49,750 nt of DNA, from the NCBI GenBank assembly GCA_018057825.1, contig JAGPCY010000053.1:1-49750 (forward strand), read 5' to 3'. Both the position numbers and the translations under genes were made by a program. Of the stretch, positions 40,059 through 49,295 are shown one piece after another. Origin of the DNA: Kofleriaceae bacterium. Lineage in GTDB: Bacteria; Myxococcota_A; Polyangia; Haliangiales; Haliangiaceae. Positions within the stretch are counted from its first letter, which is position 1. Each line of letters opens with the position of its first letter. A model generated the notes under the pieces. The model had not been told where the DNA came from, ran no database searches, and saw only the letters and a list, made by a program, of their open reading frames with translations.

Positions 40059-40745
40059 TCAGCGCGTGGGCTTCTTGGCCGCGGGCTTCTTGGCGGCAGG
40101 CGCGGGCTTCTTGGCCGCGGGCTTCTTGGCGGCGGGCGCGGGCTTCTTGGCCGCGGGCTTCTTGGCGGCAGGTGCGGGCTTCTTCGCCGCCGGGGCCGCG
40201 GGCTTCTTCGCCGCCGGAGCCGCGGCCTTCGGCTTCGCCGCCGGGGCCGGAGTCGTCGTCGCCACCGCCGCCGCGCCACCGACCAGCGCCTGGGCCGCCG
40301 CCAGCACCTCCTCGGCGTGGCCCTTCACCGACACCTTTGGCCACACCTGGGCCACCTTGCCGTCGCGATCGATCAAGACCGTCGACCGGATGATCCCCGT
40401 CACCGGCTTGCCGTACATGAGCTTCTCGCCCCACGCGCCGTAGGCGGTGAGCATCGCGCCGTCGGCATCGGTCAGGAGCGGGAACGAGAGCCGGTACTTG
40501 TCGCGGAACTTGCAGTGCGACGCGATCGAGTCCTTGCTCACCCCGAAGACCTTGGCGCCGAGCGTGGCGAAGCCCGGCATCGCGTCGCGAAAGTCCTGGG
40601 CCTCGATCGTGCAGCCCGGCGTGTTGTCGCGCGGGTAGAAGTAGATGACGACGGGGCTCCCGCGCAGGGAGGCGAGGGAGACGTCGCCGCCGTCAGACGA
40701 GGGCAGGGTGAACGCGGGCGCGGGTTTTCCGACGGGGAGGGCCAT
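40059..40745 (-). CDS. bcp: Bcp-type peroxiredoxin with histone-H1-like Lys/Ala/Pro tail
   Basis: A 228-residue thiol peroxidase. Residues 1-155 are a complete Bcp/PrxQ domain with FTLPSSDGG, FYPRDNTPGC (peroxidatic Cys45), FPLLTDADG and STVLIDRDGKV. The resolving Cys common five residues later is Gln50; the only other cysteine is Cys78 (ASHCKF), so the mechanism may be 1-Cys or use an unusual partner. Residues 164-228 are a repeat tail of AAKKPA and PAAKK units with about 20 lysines, like histone H1 tails and myxobacterial H1-like proteins. This would let the enzyme bind DNA or other polyanions. The start at 40745 has TAGCGT 6 nt upstream. Confidence 0.9.
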   Translation of the reverse strand: MALPVGKPAPAFTLPSSDGGDVSLASLRGSPVVIYFYPRDNTPGCTIEAQDFRDAMPGFATLGAKVFGVSKDSIASHCKFRDKYRLSFPLLTDADGAMLTAYGAWGEKLMYGKPVTGIIRSTVLIDRDGKVAQVWPKVSVKGHAEEVLAAAQALVGGAAAVATTTPAPAAKPKAAAPAAKKPAAPAAKKPAPAAKKPAAKKPAPAAKKPAAKKPAPAAKKPAAKKPTR

Positions 40746-40751
40746 GCCCCG

Positions 40752-40757
40752 ACGCTA
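40752..40757 (-). promoter_or_regulatory. -10-like hexamer TAGCGT for the peroxiredoxin gene
   Basis: Sense-strand TAGCGT ends 6 nt before the ATG at 40745. It lies back to back with the hexamer of the divergent lipoprotein gene. Confidence 0.35.
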
Positions 40758-40791
40758 CACCCGCGGTGTTGAGGCCGGGCACCGGTGGTGC

Positions 40792-40797
40792 TACGAC
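40792..40797 (+). promoter_or_regulatory. -10-like hexamer TACGAC for the small lipoprotein gene
   Basis: TACGAC ends 6 nt before the ATG at 40804. Confidence 0.35.
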
Positions 40798-40803
40798 TTT
40801 CGG

Positions 40804-41160
40804 ATGCGATCGCTCCGCCGCGCCGTGGCCGCCCTCGTGCTGGGCCTCGTCGCCTGCGGTCACCCCGCCGCCGGCCCGGCCTGGCCCAAGAGCGCTGGCA
40901 CGGTCGCGGTCACCGATCCCGCCGAGGACGGTGGCGAGAGCCTCGAGCCCCGCGGCCCCGCGGAGGCCGCGGCCGCCCTCGAAGAAGCACCCGATCGCAC
41001 GCTCACCGAGTTGCTCGACGAGCCCGCCGCGCCGTCGGCCGCCGCCCCGGTCGACACGCCGCCGACCACCGATCCGCCCGTCGTCCCGGTCGGCACCGTC
41101 GAGACCATCGAGATCGAGATCCAGGACATCACCCTCGAGCCTGACCTCGTCACGCCCTGA
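40804..41160 (+). CDS. Small acidic Pro-rich lipoprotein
   Basis: 118 residues. The lipobox GLVAC at 14-18 marks it as a lipoprotein. The mature part is disordered-looking, rich in Ala, Pro, Glu and Asp, and ends in an acidic beta-like stretch (TVETIEIEIQDITLEPDL). No family is recognised. It is divergent from the peroxiredoxin gene and its stop codon is followed within 10 bp by hexamer array 4. Confidence 0.68.
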   Translation: MRSLRRAVAALVLGLVACGHPAAGPAWPKSAGTVAVTDPAEDGGESLEPRGPAEAAAALEEAPDRTLTELLDEPAAPSAAAPVDTPPTTDPPVVPVGTVETIEIEIQDITLEPDLVTP

Positions 41161-41170
41161 AGGGCCAGTC

Positions 41171-41318
41171 GGCCTCGGCCTCAGTCTCGGCCTCGGCCTC
41201 GGCCTCGGTCTCGGCCTCGGTCTCGGTCTCGGCCTCGGTCTCGGTCTCAGTCTCGGTCTCGGTCTCGGCCTCGGTCTCGGCCTCGGTCTCGGTCTCAGTC
41301 TCGGTCTCCGCCTCGGCG
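41171..41318. repeat. GARNCN hexanucleotide array 4 (about 25 units)
   Basis: On the minus strand the units are GAGACC, GAGACT, GAGGCC and GAGGCG in exact period 6. It fills the whole gap between two convergent genes, ending 10 bp from the stop of the + gene (41158-41160) and 10 bp from the stop of the - gene (41329-41331). It is thus the only array flanked by two stop codons. Confidence 0.95.
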
Positions 41319-41328
41319 CCCGCCGCGA

Positions 41329-41997
41329 TCATCCCCGCACCGCAGCGACCGCGGCCTCGATCGCCGCGTCGTCGTCGGCCTCGATCGCCTTCGCCAGCCG
41401 CGCCACCGCCGCCGCCTCGGCCCCCGCCGCGACGCAATCCGCGAGCCCTTCCGCCGCGCCCGCCGCGCCCGCCTCCCCACCGCGTCGCGCGCGCAGCCAC
41501 GCGATCCGCCCATACGGCACCCGCGCCAGCGTCCGCCGGCCGTGCCACCACGCCACGACCACCGCCGGCACCGCCAGCAGATCGGTCGGGTCCGCGACGA
41601 TCCGATGCCCGTCGCCCAGCGCCGCCGCCACCGCCGCTGCCGCGGTCCCCGACAGCTTGGTCACCGCCACCGCCACGATCGTCGCCGCGATCGCCACCGC
41701 CAGCTTCCACCGTCGCAGCGTCCAGTCGAGTGGCGCGCCCAGGCGCGCCAGCCCTCGCGTCGCCAGCCCGGTCACGCCGGTCAAGACCAGCGGCAGCGCG
41801 ATCACGCCCGCGACGTCGCTCAGCTTGCCTGTGGCCCAGGCCGGCAGCGCGCCGGTCGGCTTCCACCACCAGTCGTTCAACGCCACCACCACCAGCGCGG
41901 CCAGCGGCACCGGCGCGAGCAGCTCATTGCACGGCAGGCCCGGCCGCGCCCCGTCGGAGCCAGCCAGCGCGCGCCACAGCCGATCGTGCGCGGTCAC
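41329..41997 (-). CDS. Four-helix membrane protein of unknown function
   Basis: 222 residues starting at GTG. About four hydrophobic helices (30-48, 62-82, 98-118 and 140-155), with a conserved-looking LNDWWWKPTGALPAWATGKLSDVAG loop between helices 1 and 2 of a kind I have seen in uncharacterised deltaproteobacterial membrane proteins. The C-terminal 45 residues are Ala/Glu-rich and soluble. TAGAAC (sense, 42004-42009) ends 6 nt before the GTG. Confidence 0.65.
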   Translation of the reverse strand: MTAHDRLWRALAGSDGARPGLPCNELLAPVPLAALVVVALNDWWWKPTGALPAWATGKLSDVAGVIALPLVLTGVTGLATRGLARLGAPLDWTLRRWKLAVAIAATIVAVAVTKLSGTAAAAVAAALGDGHRIVADPTDLLAVPAVVVAWWHGRRTLARVPYGRIAWLRARRGGEAGAAGAAEGLADCVAAGAEAAAVARLAKAIEADDDAAIEAAVAAVRG

Positions 41998-42003
41998 CTC
42001 GCG

Positions 42004-42009
42004 GTTCTA
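42004..42009 (-). promoter_or_regulatory. -10-like hexamer TAGAAC for the 41997 gene
   Basis: Sense-strand TAGAAC ends 6 nt before the GTG at 41997. Confidence 0.32.
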
Positions 42010-42029
42010 CCGCGGCCGCGCCGCGCGCG

Positions 42030-42446
42030 TCAGAACGACCGGTCGATGCCGACGAGCTGATAGAGCGGGCAGTAGCCGGTGGCCGCGGTCGCGAACGGCA
42101 CCGTCGACACGCCGAGCAGGACGCCCGAGGTGGTGTCCGACAGCTCGCCCGACTGCAGGCCGTAGAGGCCGACGCCGGCCAGGCCGAGGCCGACCACGGT
42201 GCGCAGGATGCGGTCGCCGGTGCCGACGTTCTTCGGCAGCCCGAAGATCGTGGTCTCGCGGGGCGACGCCTCGGGCATCGGCATCATCGACGCCTCCATC
42301 GCGCCCGGCTCGGCGGCGGCGACGCGGGTCGGCTCGGCGGCCGAGGCCACGCGGCGTGACGCGCCGAAGTTCACGTGGTCGGCGGAGGCCGTCGGGGCGA
42401 GGACGGCGAGGGTCAGGACGGCGGCGGTCAGGGTCAGGGTCTTCAT
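42030..42446 (-). CDS. Exported DUF2892 (YgaP-like) membrane protein
   Basis: 138 residues. Residues 1-22 are a signal peptide (LTAAVLTLAVLAPTASA), a flexible Ala/Met/Pro region follows, and the C-terminal 65 residues form the DUF2892 helical pair: NVGTGDRILRTVVGLGLAGVGLYG, then GVLLGVSTVPFATAATGYCPLYQLVGI. The start at 42446 was chosen for the AAGGAG ribosome site 6 nt upstream. In many bacteria this module is joined to or sits beside rhodanese domains, but none is present here. The single Cys in GYCPLY is the family's conserved one. Confidence 0.8.
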   Translation of the reverse strand: MKTLTLTAAVLTLAVLAPTASADHVNFGASRRVASAAEPTRVAAAEPGAMEASMMPMPEASPRETTIFGLPKNVGTGDRILRTVVGLGLAGVGLYGLQSGELSDTTSGVLLGVSTVPFATAATGYCPLYQLVGIDRSF

Positions 42447-42552
42447 CGCGAGCTCCTTCGGGGTTCTGCCCCCCAAGAGCCGCGACCCTCGCCGGTGATT
42501 CACGCCACGGCTGTGGCGCGACGTCGCACCCGCGCGCCGCCCTACTCGCCGC

Positions 42553-43515
42553 TCACGGCACCGCGAAGCTGTTGATGCAGAACTTCGGCGCCGTCGCCGG
42601 GAAGAAGTAGCCCACCGCCATGCACATCTCGTCGGTCGCCGCCGACTGCCCCTCGGTCACCGTCACGTCGTCCTGGTTGTCGTAGTCGCAGCGGTAGGTG
42701 AGCTTCCCCGACGCGAAGCTGTAGAACGGATCGGCCGTCCAGTTGCGCACGCCGGGGTGCTCCCAGTCGGTCGACTCGAACACCATCGCGCCCGAGGTCT
42801 GGTCGGCCACCGTGCCGCCGTCCTTGACCTTGGTGGCGATGCCGCGCTTGTGGACGTGGGTCGACATCGTGAAGAACTTGGCGCCGCTCGGCACCGTGCA
42901 GCTCCCGCCGGCGAACCCGGTCGAGTTGGCCGGGATGTTGATCTGCGTGTTGTACGTGATGTACGCGGCGGCCGGCGTGTAGGTCATGCCCGCGGGGTAG
43001 GTCTCGCCGTCGATGATCGCGTTGGCCTGGAGATCCTGGTCGCCGGCGTTCAGGTAGTGCATCTGCACGTAGACCTTCTGCCGCGCCGGCACCGTCATGC
43101 CGATGCCCGCCGGCATGACCGCCTCCGACACCGCGTTCTGCGCCGAGTAGGTCCAGTACGGCACGTTGGTGCCGGACAGGCCGCCGCAGTCCTGGTCGAC
43201 CGTGCCATCGGCCTTGCCGGTGTCGCCGAAGTACAAGATCAGGTGGTGGCTACCCGGGGTCATCGTCGACGACCACCGCTTGACGCCGACCGCCTCCGCG
43301 ACGTCGATCGTCGTGTAGTAGCAGTAGGTCACCTCTTCGCCGGCGCGGATCGTCAGGCTCGGCGTGGTGATGCGGAAGCCGTTGGTCGGCAGCGGCGGCG
43401 CGTCGACCCCGGCGTCGGCGCCCGATGGGTCGCCTCCAGAGTCACCGCCGCAGGCGGCCAGGGCGAGCGCGAGTGGGATTGCGAGACGAAGCGAGCGCAT
43501 GGGTCCCCCAGACAT
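42553..43515 (-). CDS. Copper type II monooxygenase-like lipoprotein (PHM/DBM fold)
   Basis: A 320-residue exported lipoprotein (lipobox ALAAC, 18-22). The body follows the peptidylglycine/dopamine monooxygenase pattern with all expected copper ligands: His90-His91 (GSHHLILYF) and His153 (QMHYLN) for one copper, His220 and His222 (STHVHKRG) and Met297 (DEMCMAVGYF) for the other. Such enzymes hydroxylate with ascorbate and O2; the natural substrate in bacteria is unknown. Many cysteines suggest disulfides. The start is ambiguous: ATG 43515 has TACCCT 9 nt upstream (43525-43530 in reverse), while ATG 43500 has a close GGGGGA; both give the same mature protein. Confidence 0.85.
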   Translation of the reverse strand: MSGGPMRSLRLAIPLALALAACGGDSGGDPSGADAGVDAPPLPTNGFRITTPSLTIRAGEEVTYCYYTTIDVAEAVGVKRWSSTMTPGSHHLILYFGDTGKADGTVDQDCGGLSGTNVPYWTYSAQNAVSEAVMPAGIGMTVPARQKVYVQMHYLNAGDQDLQANAIIDGETYPAGMTYTPAAAYITYNTQINIPANSTGFAGGSCTVPSGAKFFTMSTHVHKRGIATKVKDGGTVADQTSGAMVFESTDWEHPGVRNWTADPFYSFASGKLTYRCDYDNQDDVTVTEGQSAATDEMCMAVGYFFPATAPKFCINSFAVP

Positions 43516-43612
43516 GAAGCGCCGAGGGTAGCAGGCGCCATTGACCGATCGTCAATAGCGAAGTGCCGAGCCGTGGTCGGACCGCCGCCCGCTGCGCGCC
43601 GCCGCCCGCGAC

Positions 43613-44796
43613 CTACGACAGCCGGTCGCGATAGTCGCGGTAGCCGAAGCGCCGCGACACGTGGACCTCGCCGGTCGCCGGGTCGTGGGTCGCGATCGAC
43701 GGCAGCCGCACGCCGTTGAACATCGTGTTCTTGACCATGGTGTAGTGAGCCATGTCGAGGAACACCAGCTTGTCGCCGATCGCCAGCGGCCGATCGAAGC
43801 TGTAGTCGCCGATGACGTCGCCGGCCAGACAGGTCAAGCCGCCCAGCCGGTAGGTCACGGCCTTCTCGCCCGGCTCGCCGGCGCCGACGATCACCGGGCG
43901 GTACGGCATCTCGAGGACGTCGGGCATGTGCGCCGTCGCCGAGGTGTCGAGGATCGCCAGCGGCATGCCGTTGTCGAACACGTCGAGGACCGAGGCCACC
44001 AGCACGCCGGTGCCGAGCGCCACCGCCTCGCCGGGCTCGAGGTAGACCGCGACCCCGGGGTGGCGTGCCTTGAACCCGGTCAGCAGCCGCACCAGGTGAT
44101 CGACGTCGTAGTCGGGCCGGGTGATGTGGTGGCCACCGCCGAAGTTGACCCACTTCATCTGGTCGATGAACTCGCCGAACCGGGCCTCGAAGGCGTCGAG
44201 GGCGCGCTCGAGGGCGTCGGCGCCGAGCTGACACAGCGTGTGGAAGTGCAGCCCGTCGAGGCCGTCGAGGTCCTCGGGCTTGAGGTTGGCGCGGGTCGTG
44301 CCCAGCCGCGAGAACGGCCCGGCCGGGTCGTACAGCGCGACCTCGACCTCCTGATGCTCGTGGTTGACCCGCAGGCCACACGACACCTTGTGGCCGGCGG
44401 CGCGCGCGGCGTCGACGATGGGCCGAGCCCGCCGCCACTGCCCCGGCGAGTTCAGCACCAGGTGATCAACCAGGGTCACGATCTCGCGCAGGTCGTCGTC
44501 GCTCCACGCCGGCGCGTAGGCGTGGACCTCGCCGCCGAACTCCTCGCGGCCCAGCCGGGCCTCGGCGATCGACGACGCCGTCGTGCCCTTCAGGTAGCGC
44601 TTGACCAGCGGGAAGGTCGACCACTGCGCGAAGCCCTTGAGCGCGAGGATGATCGTCACCCCAGCGCGCTCGGCCACCGACGCCAGGATCTTGAGGTTGT
44701 CCTCGAGGGCGCCCAGGTCGGTGACGTAGGCCGGGGTCTCGACCTTGCTCAGATCCAGGCGAGCGGCGACGTGGCCGCCCAGGGCCGCGCCCGCGC

Positions 44797-44800
<4 letters not shown>
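43613..44800 (-). CDS. nspC: Carboxynorspermidine/carboxyspermidine decarboxylase
   Basis: A 395-residue PLP enzyme of the alanine-racemase-fold decarboxylases. Lys55 (ILALKGFAQW) is the PLP lysine. HFHTLCQ, GGGHHITRPDYD and LEPGEAVALGTG are phosphate- and active-site blocks, and GLTCLAGDVIGDYSF holds the catalytic Cys. It removes CO2 from carboxynorspermidine or carboxyspermidine to give the triamine. The likely start is TTG at 44798-44800, overlapping the stop of the synthase gene (TTGA), so expression is coupled. The frame stays open upstream without gene-like content. Confidence 0.93.
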
Positions 44801-45990
<1,190 letters not shown>

Positions 45991-45999
45991 GGGGCGGCG

Positions 46000-46005
46000 A
46001 AGCTA
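46000..46005 (-). promoter_or_regulatory. -10 hexamer TAGCTT for the polyamine operon
   Basis: Sense-strand TAGCTT ends 9 nt before the ATG at 45990, in the 42-bp divergent gap shared with the DarP-like gene. Confidence 0.4.
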
Positions 46006-46032
46006 GCACACGCCGCCCGGCCTCGTGCGACC

Positions 46033-46668
46033 ATGGGCGCCGTGACCCACGACGACGAACCGAGTCGGCGCCAGCTCGCGCGCAAGGCCCGGCGCGACGA
46101 CGGCGACCAGTCCGCCAAGCTGGCCCACGCCCTCATGGCCATGTCCGCCGCCGCCCTGCGCCGCCTCGGCCTCGACGACGACTTGCGCGCCGAGGTCGAT
46201 CGCTCGCGCCGCATCACCGCCCTCGCCGCGCGCCGCCGCGAGGAGCGCCGCCTCGCCGGGGTCATCCGTCGCATCGACGGCGACGCCCTCGCCGTCCGCA
46301 TCGCCGAGGTCGAGCGCGGCGGCGCCGCCGCCGATCGCCGCCCGTTCCAGCAGGCCGAGACCTGGCGCACCCGCCTCCTCGACGGCGGCCCCGACGACCA
46401 GGCCGCCTTCACCGCCGCCCATCCCACCGTCGAGTCCACCCGCCTCGCCGCCCTCGTCACTGACGCTCGCCGCGAGCGCACCACCGGCCGGCCCCCCGGC
46501 GCCGCCCGCGCCCTCTTCCGCACCATCCTCACCGCCCTGTCCGCCGCCGCCGAGCCCGCCGGGGACGACGCCGCCGAGGACGCAGAGGATGAGGCGGACG
46601 CGGATGGGGACGACGATGGGGACGACGCCGACGAGGACGCGGACGCCGACTCAGACGACGAGGACTGA
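46033..46668 (+). CDS. darP: DarP/YjgA-like ribosome-associated protein with acidic tail
   Basis: A 211-residue protein. Residues 1-160 match the DarP (YjgA, DUF615) pattern: SRRQLARKARRDDGDQSAKLAHALMAMSAAALRRLGL, then RSRRITALAARRREERRLAGVIRR and a final helical AFTAAHPTVESTRLAALVTDARRE. DarP helps late 50S subunit assembly. The last 45 residues are an almost pure Asp/Glu/Ala stretch (DADGDDDGDDADEDADAD), not a usual part of the family; it may mimic RNA or bind basic ribosomal proteins. GTG at 46042 is an alternative start. It is divergent from the polyamine operon. Confidence 0.82.
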   Translation: MGAVTHDDEPSRRQLARKARRDDGDQSAKLAHALMAMSAAALRRLGLDDDLRAEVDRSRRITALAARRREERRLAGVIRRIDGDALAVRIAEVERGGAAADRRPFQQAETWRTRLLDGGPDDQAAFTAAHPTVESTRLAALVTDARRERTTGRPPGAARALFRTILTALSAAAEPAGDDAAEDAEDEADADGDDDGDDADEDADADSDDED

Positions 46669-46708
46669 TCCGCTCGCGGCGCCGCTCTGGCGAGGCTGAG
46701 CAGGCGAA

Positions 46709-47239
46709 CTACAGCAGCAAGCCTCGTTTCACGGCCCAGGCCTCGAAGCCCGCGCCGTCGCACGGCAAGCGCGCTCCACCGACCCGGACCAGATCGTCCA
46801 CCAGCGCGATCGCCTCGCTTCGGTCCAAGAGCTGGCGATTGACGCCTTGGGTGACCACGGCCAACGACCGTCGTACCGTCACGCCTCGGGTCCGGCCCGC
46901 GCTCACCGCTGCGTCGTCATCGACGAATGCCACAGCACCGTGGATCTCAGCGTGCGCGAGCACTGAGGACTCGCCGATGTTGCGGCTGCTACCGCCGAGG
47001 ACGCGCACATATTCACTGAAGGCCACGAGCTCGGCGAGCGAGTCGGAAGCGACCGTACGGAGCCACGGCTGCTGCGGGATCGCAGCGAGCGCGGGGTACT
47101 CCGCGACGCCCCTCGCCAGCTCGTCCAGTACCGCTCGCGTGGTCACGTGATCGAAGCCGTCCGTCAGGCGCTGGAGGTCGGCCAGCCGTCCCGCCCGGGC
47201 GAACGGGTTCAAAACCGAGCTATCGAGCACAAGGATCAT
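46709..47239 (-). CDS. PIN-domain protein (candidate toxin/nuclease)
   Basis: A 176-residue protein with PIN acidic residues in order: Asp6 (LVLDSSVL), Glu40 (VLDELARG), Glu90 (NIGESSVLAHA) and Asp107/108 (AFVDDDAAV). This resembles PIN proteins of the DUF3368-like group, which are often RNases of toxin-antitoxin pairs. Its ATG overlaps the stop of the Xre-ImmA/IrrE gene by one base (TGATG), so the regulator is made first and the two are co-translated. The local sequence is less GC-biased than the core genes. Target unknown. Confidence 0.82.
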   Translation of the reverse strand: MILVLDSSVLNPFARAGRLADLQRLTDGFDHVTTRAVLDELARGVAEYPALAAIPQQPWLRTVASDSLAELVAFSEYVRVLGGSSRNIGESSVLAHAEIHGAVAFVDDDAAVSAGRTRGVTVRRSLAVVTQGVNRQLLDRSEAIALVDDLVRVGGARLPCDGAGFEAWAVKRGLLL

Positions 47240-48360
47240 CAGCGCTCCGGGAGCGCGTCGATCTCGCTGGTCATCGACTCGAGGGACAGCGGCCGCTCCG
47301 GGGGCAAGTCCCGGGCGTCGAGGGTCCCGTGCAGCAGCTCGAGGGCGCGCGTCGGTCCCAGCTTGCCCCGGCGCAGCGCGCGGATCACGGCCGCCGCGTA
47401 GTCGGGCGGCACCAGCGGCGCGTCGACGTCGCTGCGCACCCGCAGCCCGCGCTCCATGAAGTCGGCCCCGCTCGGCGAGATCGGCGCCACTCGCTCGTAG
47501 TTGGGCTCGCGCAGGCACCCGACGCGATGTAGCTGCGCGCACGCCGCGCTCCAGCTCAACCCGAACTCGACCGCGATGTGGATGGCCGCGCCGCGCGGGT
47601 CTTCGTCGCCGCGGTGTCGCTGCCATCGATCGAGGGCCGCCGGCCGCGGGAGCAAGAAGTGGATCGCGAAGGCGTTGATGACCTTCTCTCGCTCCGAGGT
47701 GCCGCCGCTGACCACCCACTCCGGGGCGAACTCGTCGGCAAGCACGTGATGGCCGAGTTCATGCGCGATCGTGAACCGCCTCCGGCCGCTGTCCCCGGCC
47801 GCCGACACCAAGGCCACGCCGCCGCGCTCGAGCGCCACATAGGACCCCTCCGCTGGGGTCGCGTTCGCTTGTGCGAACGGCAACACGAACACGTAGAGCC
47901 CAAGCCGCTCGGTGATCCGCGTCAGATCCCACGCCGGTTCTAACTCGGACACCTCGGCACGCTTCCGCGCTGCCAGCGCGACCAGCTCGGCCTGGTCGAG
48001 CGACTCGATCTTCGCGGCGGGCTGCGCTGGCGGCGTCAACACGCCGAGCGCGATGAGCTGCTCGACGTCGAGGGCGAGCTGCTCGAGCTGGAGGTCCTCC
48101 GCGCGGACGAGGTCCTCCCGCCCCTGGCGACGCGACACGATCGACGGGATCGGGTCGGTGACAAACCACCCGATGGGACGCCGCAACGCCGACGCGAGCC
48201 GCACCAGCTCGAGCGAGTCGACCGTGCGCTGCCCCGCCTCGATCTTGCTGATCGCAGTGCGATCGAGGTCGAGCCCGGCACCGAGCTCGCTCTGGGTCAG
48301 CCCGGCCTGCTTGCGGGCATCCTGCACCCGCCGACCGAGTTCTTCCCAGGACTTAGACAT
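47239..48360 (-). CDS. Xre-family regulator fused to ImmA/IrrE metallopeptidase
   Basis: A 373-residue protein. Residues 8-62 form an Xre helix-turn-helix (LTQSELGAGLDLDRTAISKIEAGQ). The ImmA/IrrE (COG2856) domain has the zinc motif HELGHH (200-205) and a downstream NAFAIHFLLPR helix. Such fusions act as repressors cleaved or relieved upon stress, or as antitoxins. The start at 48360 was chosen because it opens into the HTH and has TATTTT 7 nt upstream. It precedes the PIN gene in the same operon, with a palindrome over its promoter, so it probably represses its own operon. The last 80 residues are a charged helical extension. Confidence 0.9.
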   Translation of the reverse strand: MSKSWEELGRRVQDARKQAGLTQSELGAGLDLDRTAISKIEAGQRTVDSLELVRLASALRRPIGWFVTDPIPSIVSRRQGREDLVRAEDLQLEQLALDVEQLIALGVLTPPAQPAAKIESLDQAELVALAARKRAEVSELEPAWDLTRITERLGLYVFVLPFAQANATPAEGSYVALERGGVALVSAAGDSGRRRFTIAHELGHHVLADEFAPEWVVSGGTSEREKVINAFAIHFLLPRPAALDRWQRHRGDEDPRGAAIHIAVEFGLSWSAACAQLHRVGCLREPNYERVAPISPSGADFMERGLRVRSDVDAPLVPPDYAAAVIRALRRGKLGPTRALELLHGTLDARDLPPERPLSLESMTSEIDALPER

Positions 48361-48362
48361 GC

Positions 48363-48379
48363 GTGCGAAAATATCACAC
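48363..48379 (-). promoter_or_regulatory. Operator-like palindrome over the Xre-ImmA/PIN promoter
   Basis: GTGCGAAAATATCACAC reads as GTGNGA-N5-TCNCAC on both strands, a 17-bp imperfect palindrome beginning 2 bp before the start codon and covering the -10 TATTTT. The position is right for autoregulation by the HTH protein. Confidence 0.6.
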
Positions 48380-48463
48380 TGGCTCGGAGCACGACAAGCG
48401 GCAGGTCGCCGACGCCCCGGACGCCCAGGACAGCTCGATGTGTGGCGCCGCAACCGCGCGGCG

Positions 48464-49045
48464 TCAGCGGCGCAGCTCGCGTCGCACCTCGGCGCGCGCC
48501 ATGGACGAGGCCAGGAACTCCTCCGCGCTCATCGGCCGGTAGGCGTAGAGCCGGCGCACGGTCTCATCCATCGTTCGCACGTGCAGCGTGAGGCCCCGGC
48601 TCGCCCAGATCCGCTGCTCGGCGGCGCTGGACACCAAGGACCGCGCGACCGCCTCCGGCGGACCCATCGACGCGAGCGCCCCGTCGACGCGGAACTCGTC
48701 GATCGCTACGAAGCTCACCTCGTCCTCGCCGGACACGAAGAATACGAGGACGCCGTTCGGGGTCCCGGTACCGCCGGCGTACTCTCGGAACCGACCCGCC
48801 GGCCCGGTCGAGTCGACGTCGAAGCGGCTCGGTCCAAAGGCCGCTGCCACCGTGCTCCGGGAACAGCCCCTCGGCAACCCGCGGAACCCGACCACCCGCC
48901 CCGCCGCCAGCTCTTTCAGGGTCTCGCTACAGGCTGAGGTCGTTGCCACACCAGACGCATGGTTCACGGTTCGCTCCTCGCGGGCCGAGCCACAGGCCAC
49001 GCCGACGACGATGGCGAGCAGCGCGATGCGCAAGGGACCGATCAC
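48464..49045 (-). CDS. Lipoprotein of unknown function
   Basis: 193 residues from GTG at 49045; an in-frame TTG (MRIALLAIVVGVACGS) a few codons in is also possible. Residues 1-17 end in the lipobox VGVAC. The mature part is a mixed alpha/beta sequence with a GFRGLPRGCSRSTVAAAFG segment and ends in basic helices (MSAEEFLASSMARAEVRRELRR). No family is recognised. It is an isolated gene in the accessory right end, about 100 bp from the Xre-ImmA gene. Confidence 0.62.
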   Translation of the reverse strand: MIGPLRIALLAIVVGVACGSAREERTVNHASGVATTSACSETLKELAAGRVVGFRGLPRGCSRSTVAAAFGPSRFDVDSTGPAGRFREYAGGTGTPNGVLVFFVSGEDEVSFVAIDEFRVDGALASMGPPEAVARSLVSSAAEQRIWASRGLTLHVRTMDETVRRLYAYRPMSAEEFLASSMARAEVRRELRR

Positions 49046-49110
49046 CGGCTTCGACCTCGCTTCACGGTTCAAACGCCCTGCGTCAGCCTTCGCTCCTCGG
49101 TCCCCGGCCG

Positions 49111-49295
49111 CTACGTGCAGGCGTTGGCCTCGTTGGTCGTCTTGGCCTTCTCGATGCAGGCCACCGGGAGCCGCTGGGACGTGCCCACGTCGACCTTTAT
49201 GCACCGGTCGATGATCCAAGGTCGTCGCCCCCATAGCCGACCCCGACCACGAGACCGAGCAGGCCCCGACCCACCATGCGTGCCACGTTCGCCAT
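49111..49295 (-). pseudogene. Possible frameshifted small exported protein
   Basis: An ATG at 49295 opens a signal-peptide-like frame (MANVARMVGRGLLGLVVGVG) that stops after 32 codons. A second minus frame overlapping it ends at 49111 with DRCIKVDVGTSQRLPVACIE and a Cys-containing terminus. A single shift near 49205-49215 would join them into a small Cys-bearing exported protein. This may be a real broken gene or a sequencing slip; the evidence is composition only. Confidence 0.3.
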
